Positions 30,717-40,098 of a DNA stretch of 64,000 bases are shown here, in pieces (positions within the stretch are counted from its first letter, which is position 1; the number at the start of each line of letters is the position of its first letter). A program made the translations under genes and the position numbers. The stretch comes from Alphaproteobacteria bacterium AO1-B (GTDB taxonomy: Bacteria > Pseudomonadota > Alphaproteobacteria > Rhizobiales > Stappiaceae): assembly GCA_001890945.1 (NCBI GenBank), contig MLAX01000002.1, positions 930,001 through 994,000 of the forward strand, given 5' to 3'. The notes beneath the pieces were generated by a model. It had not been told where the DNA came from. It made no database searches and saw only the letters and a list, made by a program, of their open reading frames with translations.

Positions 30717-30745
30717 CGCCGCCCGGTCTACCGGGCGGCGTTTTT
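30717..30745 (+). terminator. rho-independent terminator after the binding-protein gene
   Basis: CGCCGCCCGG-TCTA-CCGGGCGGCG followed by TTTTT is a 10-bp perfect stem. It lies between the binding-protein stop and the phosphodiesterase ribosome site, so the phosphodiesterase is expressed by read-through or from another promoter. Confidence 0.9.
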
Positions 30746-30774
30746 CATCACAAAAATAATCCAAGGAGGAAGAC

Positions 30775-31599
30775 ATGAAACTTCTCCAACTGACGGACAT
30801 TCATTTGACCAAACCGGGGGACACGATTGCCGGACGGGATCCGAATGAGAATTTCCGAAAAGCCCTTCGTCACGCCATAACCCATCATCCCGACGCCGAA
30901 GCCATTTTCATCACCGGTGATCTCTCTGATTGGGGCGACAAAGACGATTACCTGCGCCTGAAAGCAGAAATCGCCAAATGCCCGCTTCCCATTCATCTAT
31001 GCATTGGCAATCACGACGAGCGGGACGTTTTTTTGTCTGTTTTTCCGGAAGGCGCGGACGAAAACGGCTTTGTTCAAGAGGTTGTTCCGTTGAGTGAAGG
31101 CACGGCAATTCTGTTGGACACCTGGGGACCGGATACTCATGCCGGTTTTTATTGCTCCAAACGGCAAGAGTGGCTCGATCGGGAGCTTTCCAACGCCACG
31201 GCCCCGGTTTTCCTGTTCATGCACCACAACCCTGTCCCGATCGGCATTGCGCCCATGGACAAGATCATGCTCCAGGACGCAGACGGGTTTGGCAAAGTCG
31301 TTTCCCGGCATGCGGCCAAGATCCGGCATATTTTCCATGGGCATTGCCATCTGCCTCTGGCCGGTTCTCTGCACGGAGTTCCCTTTAGTGCACCGCGCGG
31401 TACCAACCATGCCGGATGGCCGGACTTTGCCAATAAGGGCAACCTCGCAGGATCGGACCTGCCGGAGAGTTATGCGGTCGTCCTCGCAGAGGAAACTTCG
31501 ACCATGATCCACATGATCGAATATGGATATGAGGGCACTGTTCGCCGAGAAGGGTCGCCCGATTACGCAGACTGGGATCGCCTAACCATGGTCCGTTAG
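30775..31599 (+). CDS. GpdQ/CpdA-like metallophosphodiesterase
   Basis: A 274-residue calcineurin-type phosphoesterase. All five metal-binding blocks of the class are present: Asp8/His10 in TDIHL, Asp49 in TGDLSDWGD, Asn79-His80 in GNHDE, His150-His151 in FMHHN and His190/His192 in GHCH. The spacing closely follows the known GpdQ glycerophosphodiesterase. No signal peptide, so it acts in the cytoplasm. AAGGAGG lies upstream of the ATG. Its place after a UGP-type importer suggests it cleaves an imported glycerophosphodiester; cyclic nucleotide hydrolysis is the other family activity. Confidence 0.88.
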   Translation: MKLLQLTDIHLTKPGDTIAGRDPNENFRKALRHAITHHPDAEAIFITGDLSDWGDKDDYLRLKAEIAKCPLPIHLCIGNHDERDVFLSVFPEGADENGFVQEVVPLSEGTAILLDTWGPDTHAGFYCSKRQEWLDRELSNATAPVFLFMHHNPVPIGIAPMDKIMLQDADGFGKVVSRHAAKIRHIFHGHCHLPLAGSLHGVPFSAPRGTNHAGWPDFANKGNLAGSDLPESYAVVLAEETSTMIHMIEYGYEGTVRREGSPDYADWDRLTMVR

Positions 31600-31626
31600 C
31601 GCCTTACCAAGAGAAATAGTACCAGC

Positions 31627-31664
31627 GGCCGTTTGTCTTGATGAAGTTAAACGGCCACTCTTTT
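31627..31664 (+). terminator. possible terminator after the phosphodiesterase
   Basis: GGCCGTTT and AAACGGCC form an 8-bp stem with a 14-base loop, followed by ACTCTTTT. The loop is long, so strength is uncertain. Confidence 0.5.
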
Positions 31665-31815
31665 CGGTCCCGGATCGTTAGCCGCAAAATGATGCTATCA
31701 CCAACGTGCCCAAAGCGTGCGACAGGAAAGCATTTGCGGTCCCAGCAGTCTCCATAGCAAGATGCCCTTCAGATCTTCGACAGCCAGAGCTGTTTAAAAC
31801 ATCAAGGGGAAATGC

Positions 31816-32250
31816 ATGTTGCGGGCTCTGTCTGTCTTACTTCTCGTGCTGTTCACCTCCACGGCATTAGCTTGGGAGTTCCGCGCAAGCCGTGTTTGCG
31901 AATTGCTTCACAAGGATGAGACCGCGTCCGTTCGGGTTGTCTTCGACTCAGCTGTCCCGGAGTACTTCATCGCAATCACACCGAACCGCCCCTGGACACC
32001 AGGCCCGGTTTTTTTCATGCGGTTTGATGGACCATTCTCAAACATCATAGCCACCGACCGGCACATCATCACGCCCGGTGGAGGAACGCTGACCGTCACC
32101 GATCGGGGCTTTGGCAATGTGTTGGATGGATTGGAATTCAACGTCACCGCCACGGCATTACTGGGCGATCAGGCCGTTCAGATACCGCTAGATGGCGCAG
32201 CCCCCGAAGTCCGTGAGTTTCGCGCCTGCGCATCGGGTCTGGGCGTCTGA
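31816..32250 (+). CDS. secreted hypothetical protein
   Basis: A 144-residue protein with a signal peptide (MLRALSVLLLVLFTSTALA, cleavage before WEF) and a mature part of about 125 residues rich in beta-prone and Thr/Gly/Pro segments. Two cysteines (in SRVCELL and FRACASG) lie near the two ends of the mature part and could form one disulfide. ATG has AAGGGGAAA upstream. No family is recognised. Confidence 0.65.
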   Translation: MLRALSVLLLVLFTSTALAWEFRASRVCELLHKDETASVRVVFDSAVPEYFIAITPNRPWTPGPVFFMRFDGPFSNIIATDRHIITPGGGTLTVTDRGFGNVLDGLEFNVTATALLGDQAVQIPLDGAAPEVREFRACASGLGV

Positions 32251-32351
32251 CAGCTGCTTTTGAGGAGGTCACGGTCTACTTGCTTATGCAACAGCGACGA
32301 CATCCCCTTAGAATACTTCTCTGGTTTTCGCCGGGCCGCGCGTTACGGACA

Positions 32352-33899
32352 CTAAACCTCTGCGATCTGTTTTGGACGGATACTCCAGGAGATCCCGAGC
32401 ACGCTAGCGAGTAGAATAATCGGGAGAAGGACCAGCGGGCTCCCTGCCGCGATAAGGGCTGTGCCGGCTGCGCAGGAAATAGACGCTCCCGCCTCCGCGA
32501 ACGTTGAGGCCTTTGAAGCAACCTGCCGGCGCCGGAAGGTCGTGCGTTTGGCTTGGGCGCGGAACCACAGTTGAACGAGGATTGCGCTGGCTGCAGCAAT
32601 AAATGCGCCAGCAGCGGTAACGACTGCCCCCCAGAGCGACATGAACGCCACGGCCAAGCTGACCGGCAGTATTATTGCCGTGACAAGCATGAGAACGGAG
32701 GCAACTTTCGCCCAAAGCCGCGTAAATGCCGAAATGGGTGCCGTTGCAATCAGATCGGGGGCATCCTCACCGGAGATCGTCAGCCAGGCAAGACCACCGG
32801 CAAGCTGGCCCACGGCCATGACGACAACGGGAGCGATGATAACGAACGCCTCGGCCGCTTGGCCAAAGCTGACCCAGAGCATCACGGCAGGCGGAATGAG
32901 ATAGAGAACCTGCATCAACGTCTGGGATATAAGCCAGGGATCGCGGACAATTAGTTTTAGTTCTTTTTGAATGAGTACCTCGAGGGGCGAATGGCCCCGA
33001 AATGCCCGCTTTGATGTTCCTCCACGCGCCGTCTTTTCTGTGACACCAAGTGCCAACACGACAATGCGGCGGAACTGCCTGGCACCAAATAAAGCCGCCG
33101 CCGAAAAGAACACAACTGAGGCAACGAGGAGAAACACCACAGCATTGGTTTGCCCGGCCACAGCATGAGCAGGAAACCACAACATGGACCCCGCGACTGG
33201 CGCATGGTTTGCGAGAAAGACTGGATCAAATAGGGCGAACCGGGACATTGACCCGAAGGAGAGGATCGCAACCACCTGCATTCCAATTAAGAAGGCAGCT
33301 CCTACGATCGCCGCAAGAATTTGAGCATAGAGCCGCGTCCGCTGCGGCCCAACCATGCGGAAGAGTGCAAGCGTGATGAGGATCCCGCCTCCGGTTGCCG
33401 TCAGAGATACCGCCAGAAGAACCACATATCCTGAAAGCCAGCGAATCCCATCAAGCGCCATTGCAACGTTGATAAATGGCGAAACGACCAGCGCCGACAT
33501 CGCCCAACTTGTCAGAGCCATGATCGTGATACGCACGAGAAACAAATCATCGGAGGGCGCCGGCGAAGACAAGATCAAATCGAGATCGTCACGGGCATAG
33601 AATGCTCGTGTCACCGACTCCATCGCCTGGGACAGCATCATGGTGAAGCTTAGCAAGACCGTCACTGAAAGCACCGCAAGCGTGGTTTGATCGAGCACAG
33701 ATGCAGCGGTCAAATGGGCGCCCAGAACAGCATACGCGATCAGATGCATAACCGCGTAAAAGATGCTGATGCCGATTAGGGCGCGCCACAAGCTTTTGCT
33801 GCGCCTGCCAGAAAACATCCATGCCCAGTCACGCCAGGCCAGCCTTAATTCATGATGCGAAAACCGCATCAAGGCGGAATTTGCCATGAATTGTCTCAT
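32352..33899 (-). CDS. ABC-2-type exporter permease
   Basis: A 515-residue polytopic protein with about twelve hydrophobic segments, a hydrophilic stretch around 290-320 (TEKTARGGTSKRAF) and no other domain. Its ATGA start overlaps the stop of the ATPase gene upstream by four bases, so the two form an exporter pair. The substrate is not indicated by the sequence. An alternative start four codons later is possible. Confidence 0.82.
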   Translation of the reverse strand: MRQFMANSALMRFSHHELRLAWRDWAWMFSGRRSKSLWRALIGISIFYAVMHLIAYAVLGAHLTAASVLDQTTLAVLSVTVLLSFTMMLSQAMESVTRAFYARDDLDLILSSPAPSDDLFLVRITIMALTSWAMSALVVSPFINVAMALDGIRWLSGYVVLLAVSLTATGGGILITLALFRMVGPQRTRLYAQILAAIVGAAFLIGMQVVAILSFGSMSRFALFDPVFLANHAPVAGSMLWFPAHAVAGQTNAVVFLLVASVVFFSAAALFGARQFRRIVVLALGVTEKTARGGTSKRAFRGHSPLEVLIQKELKLIVRDPWLISQTLMQVLYLIPPAVMLWVSFGQAAEAFVIIAPVVVMAVGQLAGGLAWLTISGEDAPDLIATAPISAFTRLWAKVASVLMLVTAIILPVSLAVAFMSLWGAVVTAAGAFIAAASAILVQLWFRAQAKRTTFRRRQVASKASTFAEAGASISCAAGTALIAAGSPLVLLPIILLASVLGISWSIRPKQIAEV

Positions 33900-34693
33900 G
33901 CAACCTTCTCGTGGAAGCCTGTTGCCTCCTGCGCAGGCGGTTCACTGCCGGCTTCACTACCAACAATTTCGAGGAAAATGTCCTCCAAAGTGTTGCCATT
34001 TGCGCTCGCGCGTTCCCGCAACTCTTCCAGCGTTCCTTCGGCAACGAGACGTCCGCGTGCGATTATTCCGATCCGGTCCGCCATGCGTTCCGCGACTTCT
34101 AAAATGTGTGTCGTCATGACAATCGACACACCTTGCGCAACAAGTCCAGACAGCACCCTTTTGACTTGCCGTGCAGAACCTGCATCCAGTCCCGTGAGAG
34201 GCTCATCAAGGATGATCAAACGCGGCTCATGGATCAAAGCTCCGGCAAGCGCCACCTTTTGACGCATTCCTTTAGAGAACCCGCCACAGCGTTCATTTGC
34301 ATGGGCCCCGAGCCCAAAAGAGTCGAGCAGGTTGTCCGCCTTGAACCGCGCAAAATCCGGCGGCATGTTCCAGAGTCCTGCAACAAACTCCAGGTATTCA
34401 AGCGGTGTCAGCTTGTCATAAACCATCGGATCGTCTGGAACCCAGGCCAGCACTTTTTTGGCGGCAATCGGATCCGCAAATGCGTCGATCCCGCAGATCT
34501 TGACCGCACCGGCATCAGCCTGGAGCAACCCCGCAACCATCCGTAGCGTTGTTGTCTTGCCAGCGCCATTCGGGCCCAGCAGGGCATAGAATTCACCACG
34601 CCGCACCGTTAGCGAGAGATCATCAACGGCAGGTTCTTTGAAGCACTTGTGAAGATTGAGAATCTCGAGGGCGGCAGCACTGGTAAACGACAT
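33896..34693 (-). CDS. ABC exporter ATP-binding protein
   Basis: A 265-residue ATPase with Walker A GPNGAGKTT (about 39-47), signature FSKGMRQK, as common in ABC-2 drug/antibiotic-type exporters, Walker B LIILDEP and a switch His in MTTHILE. The C-terminus carries an extra ~25 residues rich in Glu, Pro and Ala. It is the first gene of the pair with the permease at 32352-33899. Confidence 0.92.
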   Translation of the reverse strand: MSFTSAAALEILNLHKCFKEPAVDDLSLTVRRGEFYALLGPNGAGKTTTLRMVAGLLQADAGAVKICGIDAFADPIAAKKVLAWVPDDPMVYDKLTPLEYLEFVAGLWNMPPDFARFKADNLLDSFGLGAHANERCGGFSKGMRQKVALAGALIHEPRLIILDEPLTGLDAGSARQVKRVLSGLVAQGVSIVMTTHILEVAERMADRIGIIARGRLVAEGTLEELRERASANGNTLEDIFLEIVGSEAGSEPPAQEATGFHEKVA

Positions 34694-34994
34694 TTGTCTC
34701 TCGTCGATCGGCGGGTTTTTCCAAGACTACCGGCTGGACCTTTATCGAGAGTAAAATCCATTCCTTTGCCATACTCGACTGCCCCAATTGACGTGGACGT
34801 TTCACAGCAGTAACCGAAAACATGTACGTAAAGCCCTGGAGTGCGCGCTCAACAAGTGTCTCCAACAACACCGGATCTAAGGGCCTCTTTTTCAGGGCCG
34901 CCATTCTGATGCTTCCGGGGAGTTCCGAGCCGGACCGGCATGGCCTATATTGGCAATACTGAGCAAAGGTCGGAAGCAAGGACTGGAGAAGAAC

Positions 34995-35858
34995 GTGTCA
35001 CCAAGCAAGGGCCGGATTGAGCGCCTGATTGATGCAATTGCGACGGAGTTCCAGTCCCATCTGATCGACCTTCGAAACACGTCTACATGCCTTGAAATCA
35101 GGGATGGCTCGGTTGAGAAAATGATCTCGCGCCAGGCTCCATTTGGGGTGATCGGCCTGAAGATACTGGTGTCTGACCCCGGTGATGCTGGCCGGTACAT
35201 CGAGCACGCCTGGAATTTCAGCATCGGGATTACGGGATGCGTGTTTACGCTTCTGGATGTCGATTACCAAAATGACGTTTGGATCGGGGATAAAACATCT
35301 GCCGGTTTCGCCGGGCATGAACACGTTGCCTACAAAACCGCCGAGCAAATGATGGCCTTTCACGGCGATGAATTCGGTATTGGTCAACTTTTCGTTGAAA
35401 GGGTTGGCGCATTGTGTCCGAGCTTGCTTGAAAAACCACCGCTGTTTTTCCGTCTACCGCGACGGGCGCCGCCCGCCTACCGATACACACTTGCCCCAGA
35501 CCGCGTTCGTGACGCATTGGGTCTTTCAACTGCCGACCCCACCATTTTGCTTGAAGTCATGATCAAGGAACACGGGATTGATCCCTACACAATCCTGCTG
35601 TCGTTCCAATCGGATACAAATTTCTGGCTGGTTGACCTGCCCGAAACGCTTGCCGATCGATACCAACACGGGTTGATGGGACAAGACCTCGGTGAGCATC
35701 ATACCAACCTGGAGGTCGGAGCAACCATCACCGCAGACACATCGAGGAAGACATACAGGTTTGCCATCGACAGTCCCACTGACGAGAAGCGGGATAGGAG
35801 TTCCTATTCGATGTCGGGAACTGTGTCGGCGCGCGGATACATGGCACGGCCCATCTGA
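34995..35858 (+). CDS. hypothetical protein
   Basis: The most likely start is a GTG at 34995, which has TGGAG seven bases upstream; this gives 287 residues. A TTG-started version from 34950 is longer but lacks a ribosome site. The sequence is a soluble mixed alpha/beta protein without signal peptide or membrane helices; there is a helical N-terminus (KGRIERLIDAIATEFQSHL) and an acidic central part. I do not recognise any family. It is divergent from the ABC exporter pair. Confidence 0.65.
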   Translation: MSPSKGRIERLIDAIATEFQSHLIDLRNTSTCLEIRDGSVEKMISRQAPFGVIGLKILVSDPGDAGRYIEHAWNFSIGITGCVFTLLDVDYQNDVWIGDKTSAGFAGHEHVAYKTAEQMMAFHGDEFGIGQLFVERVGALCPSLLEKPPLFFRLPRRAPPAYRYTLAPDRVRDALGLSTADPTILLEVMIKEHGIDPYTILLSFQSDTNFWLVDLPETLADRYQHGLMGQDLGEHHTNLEVGATITADTSRKTYRFAIDSPTDEKRDRSSYSMSGTVSARGYMARPI

Positions 35859-36123
35859 CTATAGGGGCGCGTTGCACACCCCCAGTGAGCGCCACAACAA
35901 CGTCTCAGGGCGGTCATTGAATGGTGTTTTTCTTCGATACCAGCAGAGACACGTCAGGCGAACGCATCTGGCGGTCACAACGGGACATAGCAGATGGCTG
36001 GATCCATTGAACAGAGCGCCCTAGCTACACTCGTGGTTGGAAACGTGCTGGCAGTATCAGGCTTATGTGAGACCTCTGCCAGAACCCAAAGAACACCGAG
36101 CCATACAAAAAAGGGTACAAATC

Positions 36124-36441
36124 TTGAAGACAAGACCGTGGATCATCGCCTTGGGATTTGTGGCGGCGGGTTTTATCATCTTTGAAGGCCCACGCGCCGA
36201 CGCGCAAACACAACGGCCTGATGTCCGGTCGATGACCTGCAGCCAAGCAAAAGCACTGGTTCGGAAACAAGGCACCGTCAATTTTGCTACAGGGCCGAAC
36301 AGCTGGACCCAGGTCAAAGCCGGGGTCAATTACTGCGCCGACAGAGCGGTTTCCCTGACACCAGTTGTTGCTCCGACCAAAGATAATCCTCAGTGTCAGG
36401 TCGGGTTCACCTGCACCCAAATGCGGTACTCGACACGATAA
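36124..36441 (+). CDS. small secreted cysteine-containing protein
   Basis: The frame is open from 36037, but the plausible start is a TTG at 36124 after AAAAAAGGG, giving 105 residues that begin with a clear signal sequence (LKTRPWIIALGFVAAGFIIF, cleaved after ADAQ). The mature part has four cysteines (MTCSQ, NYCAD, PQCQV, FTCTQ), enough for two disulfides, and the motif KALVRKQGTVNFATGPN. I recognise the style of small exported alphaproteobacterial proteins but not a function. Confidence 0.6.
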   Translation: MKTRPWIIALGFVAAGFIIFEGPRADAQTQRPDVRSMTCSQAKALVRKQGTVNFATGPNSWTQVKAGVNYCADRAVSLTPVVAPTKDNPQCQVGFTCTQMRYSTR

Positions 36442-36520
36442 ATACAAGGAGATTTTCCAAGCCTGCCGCTAGCGGGCCGCATACGCTTCATCGGCCGCCC
36501 TTGAAAGGAGCCAGACACAA

Positions 36521-37279
36521 ATGTTGAGCCTTTTCGACCGCGGTCCGTTTATCGCCTTTGAGCCGTCTCGCGGCGTCATCTGCCAGTGTCTGAATGTTGA
36601 GGCAGCAGCGGAAGCGCTCAAGGTCTTTGATGGGATTGGCGAGATCCATGTCGACCAGAATTTCGCCGGCGGCACTTATGTAATCAATCCGGATCTCGAC
36701 GCGCTAAAGGTAACTTTTGTGCCGCGACTGGGGCGCCGCATCGAACCGGCTTCGGAAAAGGACCATCGCGCGCTCATTGATGGTGCCGAAATGGCGGCAT
36801 CCGTCACCCTCCACCATCTCGGGCTATCTCCGGAGGACTGTGAACGGCTTTTCAAGGCAGACGTCGAAAACGCCCTGATTTCGACGGCATTTCCCTTGCG
36901 GTTCCGGTATGAGTGCTCGAGCGCGAGGGACATCGCCGAGAAACTCGGCCCGGGTCGGCTGTTCGGCCATTTGAGAGTGGTCCCGCAACGATCTGCAGAC
37001 CCAGCGGCACATTTCTTTGATTTCGATGCGGCCTACTCCCACGCGCGGGAGACCAGAGGAATCCTCGAAGTGATTGACTTTCGGACGCGATCAGCCCGGC
37101 CGCGGCTCGCAGCACAATCAACTGCCGAGCCTGAAGTCATGGATGAGCTGCGCGCCGTCTGCGCAGAAGTCCTGGATGCCATCACTGACTATTGCGGGTT
37201 TTCATCGGCTGAGGATGCTGACAAGCTAGACGTGTTCAAGCAAACAGGAGCCATACCAAACGGTCAAACTCGGCATTAA
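36521..37279 (+). CDS. hypothetical protein
   Basis: A 252-residue soluble protein with ATG at 36521; the purine-rich GAAAGGAG lies about 11 bases upstream. No signal peptide, membrane helix or known catalytic motif is visible. The N-terminal part (FDRGPFIAFEPSRGVICQCLN) is followed by helical charged segments (EKDHRALIDGAEMAASVTLHHLGLSPEDCERLF). I do not recognise the family. It is transcribed in the same direction as the secreted protein before it, 79 bp apart. Confidence 0.65.
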   Translation: MLSLFDRGPFIAFEPSRGVICQCLNVEAAAEALKVFDGIGEIHVDQNFAGGTYVINPDLDALKVTFVPRLGRRIEPASEKDHRALIDGAEMAASVTLHHLGLSPEDCERLFKADVENALISTAFPLRFRYECSSARDIAEKLGPGRLFGHLRVVPQRSADPAAHFFDFDAAYSHARETRGILEVIDFRTRSARPRLAAQSTAEPEVMDELRAVCAEVLDAITDYCGFSSAEDADKLDVFKQTGAIPNGQTRH

Positions 37280-37516
37280 GAGTGCAAATGCCAGGATCGT
37301 AGATCCTCCTGGACCAAATCTTTGCAGCCATCTTGAGACTTGGCAACAACCGGTTACACCACTTGGAGGCGTTTTATGTACAGGTCGTTGCTAACACCCG
37401 TATTTGCCTCACACGCATGTGGGGTAAAAACTGGGGTAAAATCCGTGATTTCACAAATAAGACAGCCGGCCAGAGGCCAGTATCATAAACGACTCAATTG
37501 CTTGCTGTTTGAGTAT

Positions 37517-37601
<85 letters not shown>

Positions 37602-37694
37602 ATCGCAGGAGCTTAGACGCTCCGCGTTTGAAGCGGGGCCTCTATACCACCCCGCCTTTTTCCGTCAAAGGAAAAATAGCGCGTCTGCCAGTTT

Positions 37695-39206
37695 TCACGC
37701 AAGACTTGTCCACAAGTGCCGGATCGGCTCCCGCAACGCGCCCGGCAGATCTTCGGCAATGAGGCCGGGGCCAACGGTCCGGCCAGCCTCTCCATGCAAC
37801 CAGACCGCCTGGCAGGCTGCGTCAAATGCTGGGACACCTTGCGCTAGAAGACCAACCGCGATGCCTGCGAGCACATCACCGGACCCGGCGGTTGCCAGAA
37901 ACGGCGGCGCATTGCAGTTTATCGCGGCCCGGCCGTCCGGTGCTGCAATGACTGTGTCGGGGCCTTTTAGAATGAGTACTGCACCGGAGCTGCGTGCGGC
38001 CTCCCGCGCCCGTGCAAGCTTGTCGAGGCCGGTCAGATCCGGAAAAAGACGCTGAAACTCGCCGTCATGCGGCGTCAGGATAGCTGACGATGCGTTTTCT
38101 TTAATCAAATCAAACAGCTTCTGCGGATTTTCTGAGAAACTGGTCAAGGTATCGGCGTCGAGCACCACGGACCGCCCTTTCGAGATAATGGCCTCGACAG
38201 CTGCCTGTGTGTCCTCGCCGATCCCGTATCCTGGTCCGATCAAAACGGCATTCAGACGCGGATCGGACAGAAGCTCCGGGATCGCGTCAGGACCGGAGAT
38301 CTTTTTCAGCATGACTGCCGTCAAGTGCGATGCGTTGACCATCATGGCGTCCGGCGGCGATGCCAGAGTGACGAGCCCCGCCCCGGTCCGAAGCGCAGCC
38401 ATGGCTGAAAGCCGTGCTGCACCGGTTCTGGCCATTGGCCCGCTAAAAACGACCGCGTGGCCTTTTGAATATTTGTGACCCGCCACTGCCGGGCGCGGCC
38501 AACTCGCAAGCCAGAGGTCCGGCGTATTTTCAAATGCCGCCGGCCCGATCTTGTCGAGCACGTCTGTTTCAATCCCGATCTGAGCAACCGTGACCGAACC
38601 GCATAATCCGCGGCCGGGGAACAGCAGATGCCCGGGCTTTTTCAGAAAGAATGTAACGGTTGCATGCGCCTTTATCGCGCTCCCCATGATCTCTCCGGTC
38701 GCACCGTTGATGCCGGATGGCAGGTCTACCGCTATGATTGCAGCGCTTGATCCATTTACAGCTTCAACCAGCTCGGCGGCTGGACCAGACAGCGGACGAT
38801 CCAATCCCGCTCCGAACAAGGCATCTATGATGACATCGGCCCCAGTGAACCGGTCTGCCATATGCCCGATCAACTGATCTCCGGATGTGAGGATCTCAAA
38901 TGGCAGGGTCATAGCCGCAAAGGCTGCAGCAGCGTCTCCCTTCAAGCCGGACGGGAATTTGAGGAGATCGACCCGGACATCATACCCCTTTTCTGCCAAG
39001 AGCCGTGCGGCAACAAATCCGTCGCCGCCATTGTTGCCTGGCCCGCAAAGAATATGAATGCGCCCTCCCGCCGGTGCGTGGTTTGCGGCCATCCCGGCTA
39101 CGGCTGATCCAGCGCGCTCCATCAGATCCAAGCCCGGAAGGCCACTCTCGATCGTCAAGCGGTCTGCCTGACCCATTTCGTCCGGAGTGAGTAGCGCTGC
39201 CGTCAT
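37695..39206 (-). CDS. nnrD/nnrE: bifunctional NAD(P)HX epimerase / ADP- or ATP-dependent dehydratase
   Basis: The protein repairs hydrated NAD(P)H. The N-terminal YjeF_N epimerase domain (about 1-210) shows GPGNNGGDGFVAARLL and DALFGAGL, and the C-terminal ribokinase-like dehydratase (about 225-500) shows GHKYSKGHAVV, GPGYG and the nucleotide-binding ATAGSGDVLAGI. The chosen start at 39206 (MTAALLTPDEMGQ) has GAAGGA upstream and gives 503 residues; the frame continues to 39230 with rare start codons. The position upstream of glnB is common in Hyphomicrobiales. Confidence 0.95.
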   Translation of the reverse strand: MTAALLTPDEMGQADRLTIESGLPGLDLMERAGSAVAGMAANHAPAGGRIHILCGPGNNGGDGFVAARLLAEKGYDVRVDLLKFPSGLKGDAAAAFAAMTLPFEILTSGDQLIGHMADRFTGADVIIDALFGAGLDRPLSGPAAELVEAVNGSSAAIIAVDLPSGINGATGEIMGSAIKAHATVTFFLKKPGHLLFPGRGLCGSVTVAQIGIETDVLDKIGPAAFENTPDLWLASWPRPAVAGHKYSKGHAVVFSGPMARTGAARLSAMAALRTGAGLVTLASPPDAMMVNASHLTAVMLKKISGPDAIPELLSDPRLNAVLIGPGYGIGEDTQAAVEAIISKGRSVVLDADTLTSFSENPQKLFDLIKENASSAILTPHDGEFQRLFPDLTGLDKLARAREAARSSGAVLILKGPDTVIAAPDGRAAINCNAPPFLATAGSGDVLAGIAVGLLAQGVPAFDAACQAVWLHGEAGRTVGPGLIAEDLPGALREPIRHLWTSLA

Positions 39207-39495
39207 GACCATCCTTCGTGTGCCCAACAAAATGGAGATTGTTCGGCGTTATCATACGCATCTCTAACGGCAATTCACCCCGCAACTAGATCAGTCAGAC
39301 GCCCGGCATTGAGGCGACCTCCGGCAAGACCAGACATCGGGATCCACTCAACTGCACACTCTGTAATCATAATGTCTATTTTTTATGCATACTAATCGAA
39401 CGACCTCACTCTAACACCACGACTTTCGCGATAACTTGCTAAAAATAGCGGCGGAATCCTGCCGGGATGGAAATTCTGACAAACAGACCGACAAT

Positions 39496-39511
39496 TGGCA
39501 CGCTTCGTGCT
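39496..39511 (+). promoter_or_regulatory. sigma-54-type promoter for glnB-glnA
   Basis: TGGCAC-GCTTC-GTGCT matches the -24/-12 sigma-54 consensus (TGGCAC-N5-TTGCA), with GG and GC exactly ten bases apart. It lies about 117 bp upstream of the glnB ATG. Nitrogen-regulated sigma-54 promoters for glnB are established in rhizobia, which supports the call. Confidence 0.65.
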
Positions 39512-39537
39512 TTTGCATGGCAACAGCTCTCAGCTGA

Positions 39538-39966
<429 letters not shown>

Positions 39967-40098
39967 CCCTCACCTGTTCCGGCATTTCGCCGCACACCCA
40001 ATTCCGGACTATCCGCGCCGAGACAAACATCTTAAACACTCTGCCGGACCGGGACCAAAACCCAAACGTTCACACGAAAAATCAAAGGGATGGACATA

